A stretch of 64,000 nucleotides of DNA from NCBI RefSeq assembly GCF_021134715.1, contig NC_060028.1, forward strand, positions 9,647,482 to 9,711,481. Reading direction: 5' to 3'. Below the pieces are notes generated by a model. The model did not search any database and was not told where the DNA came from. It saw only the letters and a program-made list of their open reading frames with translations. The first letter of the stretch is position 1; each line of letters opens with the position of its first letter. This document shows positions 14,246 through 25,748 of the stretch, piece after piece. The position numbers were made by a program, and so were the translations under genes. The stretch is from Daphnia pulex. Its lineage: Eukaryota > Arthropoda > Branchiopoda > Diplostraca > Daphniidae.

Positions 14246-17200
14246 TTAAATGTCAGAGTAGATGTACACAATAACAACATTTTCAATTGAACTTTTTTTT
14301 GTCTTTAAAATTAACAAAATATAAACAAAAGCAACAACATAAACAAAAAACAAAAGAACTTGAAGAGAGAGCGAATAAAATTTATTCAACGCAGAGAGAA
14401 CGAAATTTGCCGGGAGGACTTTCACCGGAAAACGTCAAAAAACCAAAACAAAAAAAAACCCTTTCACGTCATTTTTTTATCATCGACATTCACTTTGTCC
14501 TTTTGTCGTTGAGTGTGTGTGATTCCGTCAGCAAAGAAAAAAAATGAGTCACCCAAACGGATCAGATTTTTTTGTTTTTCACAGGAAAATGATGTCACCG
14601 ACAACTCGTTCACGTTCAACGAGAAATCATTAAAAAAAACCGAAAAAAAATGAGAGCTAACAAAATGTGAAATGGGCCACTTACTTCCACATTTTGCCCC
14701 CCCCCCCCTCTGATTACAAAAGAACTAGAAATGTAGAAATGTATGGCAGTATCTAAACCAATCCAATAATATGCGGGTTCTGACTTTATTACACAGCCGA
14801 GTGTCGCTTTACACAACAGGCAGCAGCGGCGGGGCGTTGTCTGTTGGTTGGGGCTTGCATCTATAAAAATAAAAATACACATTGCACACACACACAAAAA
14901 GAAGTTTGGGAGTCTCTTTCACTCGGGTTCTTCACCTACTTAACGTCCATTGCACTCCCGGCCTTCTACACACACTACTATATACTAAAGGTGGTGCTGG
15001 TTCTCTTTTCTCTTTTTAAGCTCAACGATCATCTTTCACCTCCCGGTCGAGGACTGGCGAAACTTGAGAAATACATTATCTCTCTTCTCATTTTGTTTGA
15101 AACTAAATAATTTCGCATCATCACCTTTTTTTTAAAGGTGAACCCCTACTGTTCCAATATCCAATTGGACATTGGCCCGTTTACTTGTGTTTTAAAATGG
15201 GATAGCCGAACCCGTTTCATTATTAGGATAGCCATTATTACACGCTGCGATGATCAGAGGCCGGGCAATAACGACCCATTGAAAAATCAAATAAAATCCG
15301 GTAAAATGAAAGAAAAGAAATAAGAACGGGGCCGTTAGAGTTCATCGCAGGAGGGAGAGAGAGAACCTTTTTTATTTCTCTTTTTCTCTTTGGTGAACGA
15401 TCGGACGCCGAACTCACGAATTCGAAAGTGCGTGTCCCCCCAGCAACAGCCAAAACACGAAAAAATAACACCAACAGTGAAAAAATCTCTCTCTCTAGCT
15501 TTGGAGAGAGAGAGAGAAAATAGATTCCATGATGAAGCGGGTCAGGGCCTGACTTGAACAACAATCTGGGCATGCACCCAAGCACGGCCGAAAAAATGAC
15601 GATTGAACGAATTTCGGGAACAAGGTTCTTTTTCGATTCCCTCAAAATTCGCCATCCAACTAATAATAGAAACGGTAAATAAAATAAAATAAAATAAAAT
15701 AAAGTCACAAAATGTTTGCGATGCGATGAAGTTTTTTTTTATTATTACTATACAAAAAACAAGTCTCTTTTTTTTTGCTTCCATTATAATAAAAGGGTGT
15801 ACATTTTTTTGTTTTTTCCTTTTTTTTGACGGTGAACAAAAATACCTCTGTACACACACATACACACGTAAGAGCGCACATATTTGTTGTTGCAGAGAGA
15901 AGGGGGAGACAAAATAGAATCAATCAACATTTTCGTTATATCGTCGAGCCGGGAGAATGTTTTTCGGTCGCCCTTTTTATATTCCCATTTTGTCATCATC
16001 TTCTTCTTCGTTTCCAAGTAGTTTACATGGACATTTAATTTTTAATTGAAAAAAAAAAAGACTTGAAGAAAGTAAAGAGAAATAGGGGGAGGGGGGATTT
16101 CTTTGCCAAATATAGTAATTAAAAAAGAGGGTACGATATATTTGAACGAAAAAAAGCATGCACCACACACCGTGAGAATTTCCGTGTGTCGACAATTTCG
16201 AAAGAAAAAAAAATTGGAAAAATTTCCATCTTTTTTGTTTTGTTTTTTTGCAAAAATGACACGAATCGAATCACATTTTTTTAAAAAATTCTTCTTCTTT
16301 CACTTCTCTTCAAAATTGCACGCAAACCAAACGGCGAGGGGTTCTAAAAATAGAAGGGGGGGGGGGGAAACACTACATCATAATTATTATCAAAAACGTG
16401 AAAATTGAAAGAAAAAAAGGGAGAAAAAATTTTTAAAATAGAAGAAAAAATTAAAAGAGAAAAAAAGAGACTTGTCGATCAAACAAAATCAAGTGCCGAG
16501 AGACGAGGAGAGTCAAATACCGATTTTTGTCTCAAATCACATACGAGATAGTTTTTCTTGTCTTTTTTTTAGCTTTTTCGTAGAGGGGGGATGGGGATGG
16601 GAGGAGCGTTCGCGGGAGAGAATTTTACAACATCACAGGCCGAACTCAATTTTTTCCACAACACAAATTTGAATTGAAAAAAAAATAAAAAAATCACGAT
16701 AGGGGAGGAGAAATGGCGCACTGGAGAGAATGGAGGGCACTTCAAAACAATTTGTTGTTGTTTCTTTCCCCGTGTGGTTGTTGTTGTTTTTTAAAAATTC
16801 TACAGACAAAAAAAGTTGTTTTCTTCTCTATTTGTCTCAAATTGACTGGGTTTTGGCGTACTTTTTTTTTTAAATCAAAAATGTGTTTTTCTGTTTTAAT
16901 TTAAAAAAATTAAAATGTCCACAAAGCCATTGAAATTGGGAGAATTGTCGCTTTTTGTACAGGAAACGGCAAGGCAAAAAAATGAATGGCGTTGGATATT
17001 TTAGTTTTTTCTCGTCTGTCAACCAATCAAATGCAAAGTAGCTCGCAATCATCACGCACCCATAGTTAATTTTACACGAAGAACAAAAAAAAACCATTTT
17101 ACACTCGAAAAGAGATGTGGAAGAAAAACAAAGAATTTCTTTTCCTCTCAAGACCCGTAGCGAGACCCATTTTCTATTTAAAAAATTTACTTGTCCCGTC

Positions 17201-19337
17201 ATCATCTCCTATTCTGGATGTTTTTTTTTTCTTTCGCACACTCACGCCGCTACAAATAAAAATATTTCTTTCTCTTGTTTCTATCCCCAGGAAAACAAAC
17301 AGACCCCCGCCATAATTATCTATACAACACACTCACGCTCAAATAAAAATTTAAAAAAAAAAAATATTAAGGGGTAGTAGGTGGAGGAGAATACATCAGC
17401 CAGCAGATATTTTCACGCTTCAAAAAATGATTTGACCGGATTTTTTGTTGAGAGAGGGTGGGCGGGACTACGACAAATGTAAAATATTTCGAATAAATCT
17501 GAGCTCAATTATCGCATCCGTATTTTTCGGGAGGGGGGAGGGGAAACGGGATTTGTACGATCCTCTCCTTTTATAAGTACACAGTTGGGGCTTCACAATA
17601 GAGCAGCTTTACAATGTCGCCAAAATTTGGTAGGAGGAAGTATAGATGATTGGACGATTTGTTTCTTTTTTTTAAAAAAAAGGAAGAAGATATTGCACAC
17701 TAAATGAAATATCAACGGGATCACACACACAATCAATTTCAAGGGATGAGAAGGGGATGATCGAATGAGAAGAGAGGGGGGAGGTGGTCATTCAATCCAG
17801 AGAAATCCTGAGATAAATATCCCGAAGCCGGACCCATGAAAAAAAACACATCGCGCTTCCATTTAACAAATATTTAAAAACCCCGGCCAATCAAAATGAA
17901 AAATAATAATTAATTTAAAAAACACTTCAAGCAAAAAAATATGCTGATCCATTTTTTTGTTTGTTTTGTTTTCGTTTTACAAAAAAAAAATCTTTCGTCA
18001 TATTTGAAATTTGTACTTTTTCTCTTCAGTTTTTTAGAATAATTGTTAAGGCCGGAATTTTTCATATCGCTCATGGGCGGATGGCCATCAACAGGTCAGG
18101 TTGGAATGAAAAATTGTGGGGGGGTTGCATTTGTTTGTTTTTCTTCACCGTGTGCTTGTTTCAATTCAACTTTTTTTTTTCCATTTTTGGTCCCCGAAAT
18201 TCGAAAAATTAAAAATCAATGGATTGAAATCTTTATTTTGTGTACATCATTTGAAAGGGGAGGGGTAAGGGTGGGGAACCTCGAAATTGAGTGGTGATTG
18301 TAAAGCTGCCATCCGTCCGTCTTGCGTTCAACACCAATTAGAAGATAGTTTTAGGGGGAAATCACAAATACGATAATTCAGCTGAGATAATTAAGGGATT
18401 GAATTGAAGAGACTTTTGTGTGTTTTGTTTTTTAATCTTTTGAAAAAATCGACTACCATTTCTCCTTGAAATTTTTAAAAAAAGCAAAAATAACTTGATT
18501 CGTTAACCGAGCGACAAAAATGTTTTGTAGGGGCGGGTGGTGGGGGTATTTCGACAATTATGATATATAAGATTATACACACGTATTTATATATATAAAG
18601 ATGGGGAGGGTTTGTTTGTTTCCGAACACGGGGGAGAGACACATAAAAAGAGAGATATAAATCGAGTATGTCATATATCATCGACGTTTTTCTTGTGTGA
18701 GGAGGATTCAATTGTTTTTAGTTTAAATGGGAACTTGTTTCTTCTTCTTCATTGTGTCTTGATTCTTTGTCTTTTTAGCTCATCTCTTCCAAATGGGGTG
18801 GTGGTGGGATGCACGGTTGGCAATGGCTTTGTTGAGATCACAGTACGGGTTTAACACAACACACCGCTCCTCCATCTTCTTCAGAGCGGCACAAGCAGCA
18901 GGTGGTGGGGGACACATTTCCCCTCCCGTTTGAAATTTTTTAAATTTGAAAAAAAAAAATCTTTTTTCCCCATGTGTGATGATGAAGGAAACGTTAAATC
19001 GATGTGTGAAGTCACCAAAAATAATAAAATAAAAATAAATTCCGTCATGCAAAAATTGGGTGGCTGTTCCATTCTTGACTCCCCCCATTTTTTCTTTATT
19101 CCCCCCATTTTGTTTCTGTAAAAAAAGCCCCCGTCAATATTGAATCTCGTGCAATGTTGAAACAAAAAAAAATATTTGATAAGAACAGCAAGGTCCAAAG
19201 TGTTGTTTTCAGCTGGGTTTGATGTGTGTGTGTGTGTTGGATGGATGGGATCGGAAAAAATCCCAAATTGAAAAGAAAAGTCCGTTGTCGTTCGGTGTGG
19301 ATGGATGATGGGTCGGCGGGGTGATGGCGCAAACCGT
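14246..19337. other. gene-poor AT-rich, homopolymer-rich tract
   Basis: About 5 kb with no recognisable protein. It holds many A/T runs, C or G homopolymers (C-run near 14698-14708, G-run near 16358-16369), an AAAAT pentamer repeat at about 15675-15704 and opposed CT/GA runs at about 15486-15518. It lies downstream of the BTG gene and upstream of the IPPK exons found, so it may contain the BTG 3' UTR (a minus-strand AATAAA lies at 19100-19095) and an undetected IPPK 5' exon. Confidence 0.5.
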
Positions 19338-19982
19338 CTAACTAGAAACGTAGGAAGCGAGATGCTCGAAGGCCAGGATATTGCGGGCATCCATCATAAA
19401 CTCCATTTCGGAACGGACAGATTCTCGGCAGCCGGCCGATGGATCTCCACCACCACTACTGGAATCCATGGAAGAAGGAGACGACGACTCGGATCCACCC
19501 AGCGATGGTGACGGCGAATTGGACGAGTTGGGAGTCGACGAAGCCGATGAATGGCCTCCTCCTGCTTTGTTGGATCCCATGACGTTATTCCGCTCCTGCC
19601 TCATCGATTCCTCCACTTCCCGCTCGTCGTAGAGGACGCAGATGGACCCGTTCTCTCCGATGCGGTACGACACTTCACGCGGATCGATCCACATCGTCAA
19701 TTCCGATGGGAAGATTCTGTGCAGAAATTGGCCAGGCAATCCGACGAGGACGCCAGCTTGGGCCAGGACCGGATCCATTTTGCCGTTGATGCGGATGCAG
19801 CGGTAGCCGCTGCCTCTGCAAGGCTTCTCGGGAAACCAGTGCTCCTGGTAGCGTATCCTCAACGTCTCGATCAAGGCAGCCCGGAAGACTTCCAGCTGTT
19901 GGTCGGAAACGATGGCCGATTCCTTGTTCAGACGAAGAAGTCTGACGAGAAAATTGGCTGCTGAAGTCACTTCGACGCGCAT
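19338..19982 (-). CDS. BTG1/2-like: BTG1/BTG2-type antiproliferative protein, intronless coding region
   Basis: BTG/Tob proteins bind CAF1/CCR4 deadenylases and restrain proliferation. The 214-aa frame starts MRVEVTSAANFLVRLLRLNK. Box A reads YQEHWFPEKPCRGSGYRCIR (about 46-65) with INGKMDP; box B reads FPSELTMWIDPREVSYRIGE (about 91-110) and continues NGSICVLYDE. The spelling is closer to vertebrate BTG1/2 than to Tob/BTG3. The C-terminal half is a low-complexity Ser/Gly/Pro tail (SSASSTPNSSNSPSPSLGG) ending ILAFEHLASYVSS. Vertebrate BTG1/2 have an intron inside the box A region; none is visible here. A strong promoter lies about 0.7 kb upstream. Confidence 0.93.
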   Translation of the reverse strand: MRVEVTSAANFLVRLLRLNKESAIVSDQQLEVFRAALIETLRIRYQEHWFPEKPCRGSGYRCIRINGKMDPVLAQAGVLVGLPGQFLHRIFPSELTMWIDPREVSYRIGENGSICVLYDEREVEESMRQERNNVMGSNKAGGGHSSASSTPNSSNSPSPSLGGSESSSPSSMDSSSGGGDPSAGCRESVRSEMEFMMDARNILAFEHLASYVSS

Positions 19983-20159
19983 TTTCTTTGATTCTTCTTT
20001 TCTGAAATTGTTTTAAATTCGCGAGGGCGGAATGGTGGTGGTGATCGTCTTCTTCGTCTTGGCCGAGATGATGAGCATCCAAACAATCAAAGAAAAGATG
20101 TGTGTGTGCTGTGGCGTCAGAGAATGAGAGAGAGAGAGAATACTCAACAATGGGGTCTG

Positions 20160-20390
20160 AGGACGTGATCAAGATGGCGGCTGCTCGACAAGATGGCGGC
20201 CGTGAGAGAAAGCTGGTGTGAAGCTTTTTAGTTCTCTCAACTGCGCAGTTCACACACAATGGCACGACCAAGAAAGGACAAAAAAAAGGTATCGAATCAA
20301 AAATCATGTCAATAATTGATTTAAAGTAACAAAAATAAAACCGTTTTTCAGTTGGCCCATTTCGGTTCAAAATCCAAAATGGCGGTACCA
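20160..20390 (+). promoter_or_regulatory. cluster of YY1/Pho-like motifs in the BTG leader
   Basis: AAGATGGCGGC occurs at 20171-20181 and again at 20190-20200, and AAAATGGCGG at 20376-20385. These match the YY1/Pleiohomeotic core. They lie downstream of the predicted BTG start site, where YY1 sites often sit. Binding is inferred. Confidence 0.4.
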
Positions 20391-20699
20391 ACACAGAAAG
20401 GAACCAAAAATAAAAATTACCGTTTTTTTCGCAAACGAGGAAAATTGCAGGAAACAAGTTGACTACTTGAATTGAGAACGAAACCAAAACAGGTTTTTAA
20501 ATCCACGGTTTTGTGTTGTTGTGTGAGGAACCAGTAAAAACTAGGATGAAGAAGAGAGAAATCCCTTTGTTTTGTGTGTGCGTTGTTGTACTAGAACAGC
20601 AGAAGGCAAACAAAAAACTGTTTTGTTTTTGGCGTTAGTTCGTTATTTTAGTAACGACGACGGCGAGATGGAAGTTCGTCGGCAACTGAGACGCTTTCC

Positions 20700-20850
20700 G
20701 CTCCTACACTCGGGGGTATATACCCTGGGCCGACGAGCCCGAGCCCAGGGAAGGAGGGACCTGCGCAGTCGAGTTCTTTGTCTCGCCAACCCACGCCTGT
20801 GACGTCACGGTAGCTCCGCCCATCAGACCTCGGATCCGACCAATGGCCGA
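20700..20850 (-). promoter_or_regulatory. BTG core promoter: CCAAT box, GC box, CRE, TATA
   Basis: Read on the minus strand in order: ATTGG (inverted CCAAT, 20844-20840), GGGCGG (20821-20816), a full palindromic CRE TGACGTCA (20807-20800) and TATATA (20722-20717) inside the palindrome GGGTATATACCC. Spacing and order are those of an immediate-early, cAMP/stress-responsive gene, and the nearest downstream minus-strand gene is BTG. The predicted start is about 20690. Confidence 0.65.
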
Positions 20851-23800
20851 GCTCGTAGCAACTCTCGCACCAAAAAGAAAAAGCAAACGGAGGGGGCTAG
20901 CTAGAGGGACCGGATTTGGCAGTGCGTCGTTGGGGCGGATGGTGAATGATTATCATTATCATCATCATCCTTGTCACTTCTTCTTCTCTTTCGTTTCGTA
21001 CTTTATTTTGGGGGCGCCTCCTACTACTACGTATTTTTTAAAAAAATAAAATAGAAAAACTAGCTAAAGCCGAGAGAAAATAAATATAAAACAGTCACCT
21101 TCATTTGTCCTCGGGACCAGCTGAGAATCTTTTCTACGTATAATCGACGACGACGACAAACGCATTTCGGACCAAAATTGGTGGGGCCATTAGATTCATT
21201 CCAAGATTTTTGGGCTTTTTCTTTCAGGATTTTTGCGAGAGAGAGAGAGGAGCGGTGTGCAAATTGATTGATGAAACGATGCGCGCGCACCTCCGTCGTA
21301 ACGAGACGACGCCGTGCGGGATTGACGTCAGTTCCGATGACGCGTTTCCACACACCGCACAAACGTCCGTACGTGTGTGTTGGTGAATGAATAATCATTG
21401 ACCGCCAACCGCATCCAGCAGGAAAGAAAGAAAAACAAACAACAATTTTGTCGTTGATATTTTCTTTGTTCATTCCCATTCGAATTCGCTCGATACCAGA
21501 AAAAGGCGAAAGTCACCGCGTCGACGATATTATTTTCTACCGGTTTCCAGTTTCGTTTCTTTCACAATTTTGGGACATGGAACCGTAGAATAGCTAGTAA
21601 TCTTATCACATTTTGACGAAATGAATAAGAGAACCCAACTCCTCCGGTCGATCGAATATCATTTGAAAAAACAAAACAAAAAATGTCGAGATTGTAAAAA
21701 TTTGTTTTTTTGTGTGTGGCATCAATTTCTCTAGACTGGTATATCCGGTTTTGATGTTGTTGTTGTTACAAGTATGATATATCCTTCCAAACAACTTGTT
21801 CTTCACAGACATACGATACGATACCCCCACATAAATTTTAAAAAAGAAAAAAAAAAGTTAAGTAGATTGGGGTCCCTGGGATTGGATTTAACAGGACACA
21901 AAGAAGCGCGGAGGGTGAAAAACAGCTGTGAAGCATTTTGAGAGAGAGCCCCCTGACGGCTAAAAAACAACCCAAGAGTTTCTTTGTGTTAAATGGGCGA
22001 AGCAGCAGATGTCCAACTACTTTTTCGGATACGTTGGAAAATGTCGCGCCGTGCGAAAACCACCGGAAAAACAGTGGCGACGAAAATGAAAGTTGTAAAC
22101 AAGCGTAAAAAATATCGCCATCAAATTGCCAAAAAAAAATAAATTAGACGCGATAATAAAGGTGGGAAAAGTCAATCGACTAGCTGGAAAGCGTTGGCCT
22201 TTTTCTTCATTTACCATCAGATGAAAATCGAGAAAGTTTACACGTAAATGAGAGAAGAAAGTCGATTAATTGACGTCAAATGGCTTGACGCCACCAAAAA
22301 TATAAAGAAAAAAACTCGTTTTCTCGTTCATTTTGGCTCGTGAGTGCCATCTTTTTTGTCTTTTGGGGTTTTAAAAAAAAACAAATGATTTTTAGGCTGA
22401 ATATCATTAAGCCAGAGTCTCTGGTGCTGGTGCTACTACTATTCCAGTTCTCTCTATTTATTCCACAACAAGTCGACAACAAAGAAGAAAAAAGCTCAAC
22501 ACAATTTCTTTTATATATTCCCCCAAAAGAAATGCTCAAGAGTTTCGAGACAGAGAGAAAGTTCCCTTTTTACTCTTTTGACGTAACTCCCAAGGAAATT
22601 ATTGCGCAAATATTTCAATGGAAGGTGGTAGGAGACTCAAATAACAACAACAAAAATAATACAACGCCGTCTACGATTCAGGCTACAGGGAAAAAATCAG
22701 CTGATTTGAGGTTCTCCCAGGCTGAAAAACACGCACACAAAGGAACTTGTTAGACGAGAGAGGGACGCCGGTGCTGCTGCTATGGTCCCGATATGGCAGG
22801 GGACCGGATTTGGCATCGGAGAGAACCGAGTGGTTAGAGGACAAGCTGTAGAGGACGAAAACAAAGAAGAGAAAAACCGCCTGTAGCTCTTTAAATAATA
22901 ATAATAAAAAAAAGAAAAACAGCTGATTGTGTGTGTAGTCCCCCCTCACACACAGATGGGGGAAACCGTATACACACACAGCTGGTTTTTCTCTCCCCCC
23001 CATACAATTTTCGCCCCTCTGCTATTCTTCAAATTTCATATTCAAAAGTTAGATTTTTCTATAGAAAATATCACTAGGGGCCAACCAAAACACAATGGTC
23101 CATCCTGTCGTCTTCTTCTTTTTACCGAGAAACTTTTCTTTCCACTTAAACATTTTTAAAAAAAAAAGCTCGACCTGAATTTTTATTTTCCTTTCTGACC
23201 CTGGAACGATGCAGGTAGGGCCCTTGGACTTGTGTAAATTCGATCACCAGGGCCCATTTTTAAAAAGAAAAAAGAGAACACACAAAGGGGGGGATTTTGT
23301 CTTTATAAGGTGTTTTACTTCGTTAGTTGCTACCTGGATTTATTCGTATCAGCCACCCTTTAAACCCAGTTTTTTTAAGATCCAGGAAACAACAAAGAAA
23401 ATCCCAGATGGCCGATACGTACCAATCGAGTAGTGAATGAGATCAACAGAGAAAAATGAATTTTGTTAAAAAAAGGCACGTTCAACACAGATTCACGCAT
23501 GGATTGCGCCACTTGTCACACGTTTCAGTTAAATGGTGACACAGCCTTGAGTTAAATTATTTCATTTTTTTACGAGAGAGAATTACGCACTTGTAAGTTA
23601 TCGCGTCCGTTATCTTTTTTTAGGGGAGGGGAGGTCGAGTCTTAACTTTCAGACAAAAACATTCGACAACAATAAAGCAAAGTCCAAAATTTCTATACAA
23701 GCGGCTGGGAAAAAAATAAAAACGAGGAGGAATTATATTCTTCTTCTCGTGAAAGAAACAATTTTTTAAGCGGTTCTGTGGGAAGGATATGACCGATTCG

Positions 23801-24772
23801 ACAAAAGAAACGAAAAAGATCCGTGACGTCATTTTCTACCCAGGCATCTACCAATTAAAGGTTGAAATGGAATCACGTTGATTGGGAAGCCCAATGAAAT
23901 GAATTCCGTATCGAGAAAGTTTTTCGTGTGTTTTTATTCTTCCGCGTGATGCCGAAACGTGAATTTGTCACGATTTTTTCTGGGCTTGGCAGTTGGCATC
24001 CATTTAAAATCGGACGTCATTTGTTTAAGAGAAGAAGAAATATATACAATCCACGTGCCAATGACGAAAAATAACGACCCAATGTAGAACGGATGAATTC
24101 ATTTCCCCGTTTTAACATTGAATTCTCCTTTCCGCGGGCTGAATTCACAACAAAATCAATTTTTGTCATGGAAGGAAAGGAGAAGACGACGAATTTGGCC
24201 GTGAGAGAATAACACAAGTCACGTTGCTGAAATAATCACCTTCAGAAAAATATCAACTCCCCGGTGATCATAATGGAACAACAACTCCCGGAAATATTTT
24301 TAGAAGTTGAGGGAGGGGGGGAATGAAAACCCACAAACGACCTCTGGTGTTCTGGGTACAACAAAAAAGAGTTACCCAGAGGAAAACAAAAAGAAATAAA
24401 GAATTACCATCGCAATGTTTATGCGAATGCGCGTGTTGTGTGGTCGAAAGGTGTGCGCATTTGTTGCTGTTTTTTTTTACTCTCAACTTTTTCCCATTTT
24501 CAGAATGTGCGCAGTTTCGCAGTTAGGGAAAAGGTCCTTTCAAGGACAAACCAAAATGGCGGAAACGAGTTTCAATAATCACCGCTAGGTGGCAGCATCG
24601 TACTGGCGCACAAAATCGGCCCTAACGACGTCCCCTCTAGGGAGCAATCATCAACACACAACATGACGTGAAAATCGATAAGGAATGATTAGACATCCTT
24701 TCGTTTAAAAGAAGCTTAAACGACTAAGGCGATCATAAAACGATGAGAAAAAAGGGGGAGGAGAGCTTTTTG
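20851..24772. other. long noncoding interval upstream of BTG
   Basis: About 3.9 kb of AT-rich DNA with CA/GA runs. I found no exon with family similarity. A small GC-richer patch near 22750-22850 could be a noncoding exon or regulatory element but shows no clear protein. Confidence 0.4.
24553..24595 (+). promoter_or_regulatory. adjacent YY1-like and CTCF-like motifs
   Basis: AAAATGGCGG (24553-24562) is followed 20 bp later by CCGCTAGGTGGCAG (24582-24595), a close match to the vertebrate-type CTCF core. The pairing suggests a promoter or boundary element. Sequence match only. Confidence 0.4.
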
Positions 24773-24775
24773 ACT

Positions 24776-24922
24776 TACCGAGCTGGAGGAACCTAATCGG
24801 AGGCGACCATCTTGCGATAAAACACTGACATCCACCAGGTCTGCCGGCATCGTGGTGCTGGCCCAATCTGGACGATGCACATCGTTAAGTGACAGAGAGA
24901 ATTCGCAGATTTTACGAATCAT
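24776..24922 (-). CDS. orphan coding-like exon with clean splice donor
   Basis: On the minus strand an ATG near 24922 opens MIRKICEFSLSLNDVHRPDW, continues ASTTMPADLVDVSVLSQDG and RLRLGSSSS, and meets GTAAGT (about 24776) in phase 0. Composition is more codon-like than its surroundings. I do not recognise the family, and no matching next exon was identified. Its phase would permit joining to the phase-0 Gln-run exon of IPPK 10.5 kb away, but there is no positive evidence for that. Confidence 0.35.
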
Positions 24923-25748
24923 GTAATCAAATGGCCAAAGCACTGATTTTCAAATGTGAAATCAATTTTCCAGCGGGAAACAGTTGTTCAAAGCACCTTC
25001 AGCACCGACACACATGCACTACACGCAGCCACTACTCGGCGGGAGAATATGTTCTCCCAGCAGACGACAGTTGAGAACGCCAACGCTGGGGTTGTGCAAC
25101 CTTCAGCATTTATCTTTCAATTTTCAACAAATGAAGCACTGCAATTTTATGATAACAATTACAAAGTCATTAAATCTTGTGATTATAAATTTTAAAATAA
25201 GTGCAGCAGATAGTATAACCGGATTTTGTTTTAGTAACGTGACACTGACACCGGTTAATCGGTTAATTCGATCTTTCACAATGCAAACGCCATCTACATG
25301 GTAGACCAAGATGTAGAAATGCTTAATTTCAATTGTTACGATTAATCACGAAAAATAGAAATGAGACTAATTAAAATTTGATGTAACAAATTAATAAGTC
25401 TCACAAAGTCGCCAACGTCAATTATAATAAAACACACCACAATCAGCAGGTGTAAAATTAAATTTAGAAAACATTGTCGTTCCGACGCCAAGTCCGACGC
25501 CCACGATATGTTAACTTTGAATAATACGACACAAAGTTGAAAATATCCACGATCTTTCTCAACGTTGTATTGTCGTTATGTTTCAAGAAAATAAAGTCGT
25601 CAACGTATCAACTTATATAATGAACTATTTTCCTTTCGAAATCATTGAATTACATTTTATGTACAGTACAGAAATAACAGTGTGCCCCTCTGAAAGAATT
25701 GCAGTTGCAGCAAAAGCTAAATGGTTTCATTTACCAGCATAGACATAA
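24923..25748. other. AT-rich intergenic
   Basis: No coding signal recognised. It lies beyond the 3' end of the four-TM gene. Confidence 0.4.

Noticed and set aside
21060-21479. 139-codon minus-strand frame upstream of BTG
   Set aside because: Low-complexity, no splice support or recognisable motif.
22340-22753. 137-codon plus-strand frame
   Set aside because: Composition dominated by A/T runs (Phe/Lys/Asn); no domain.
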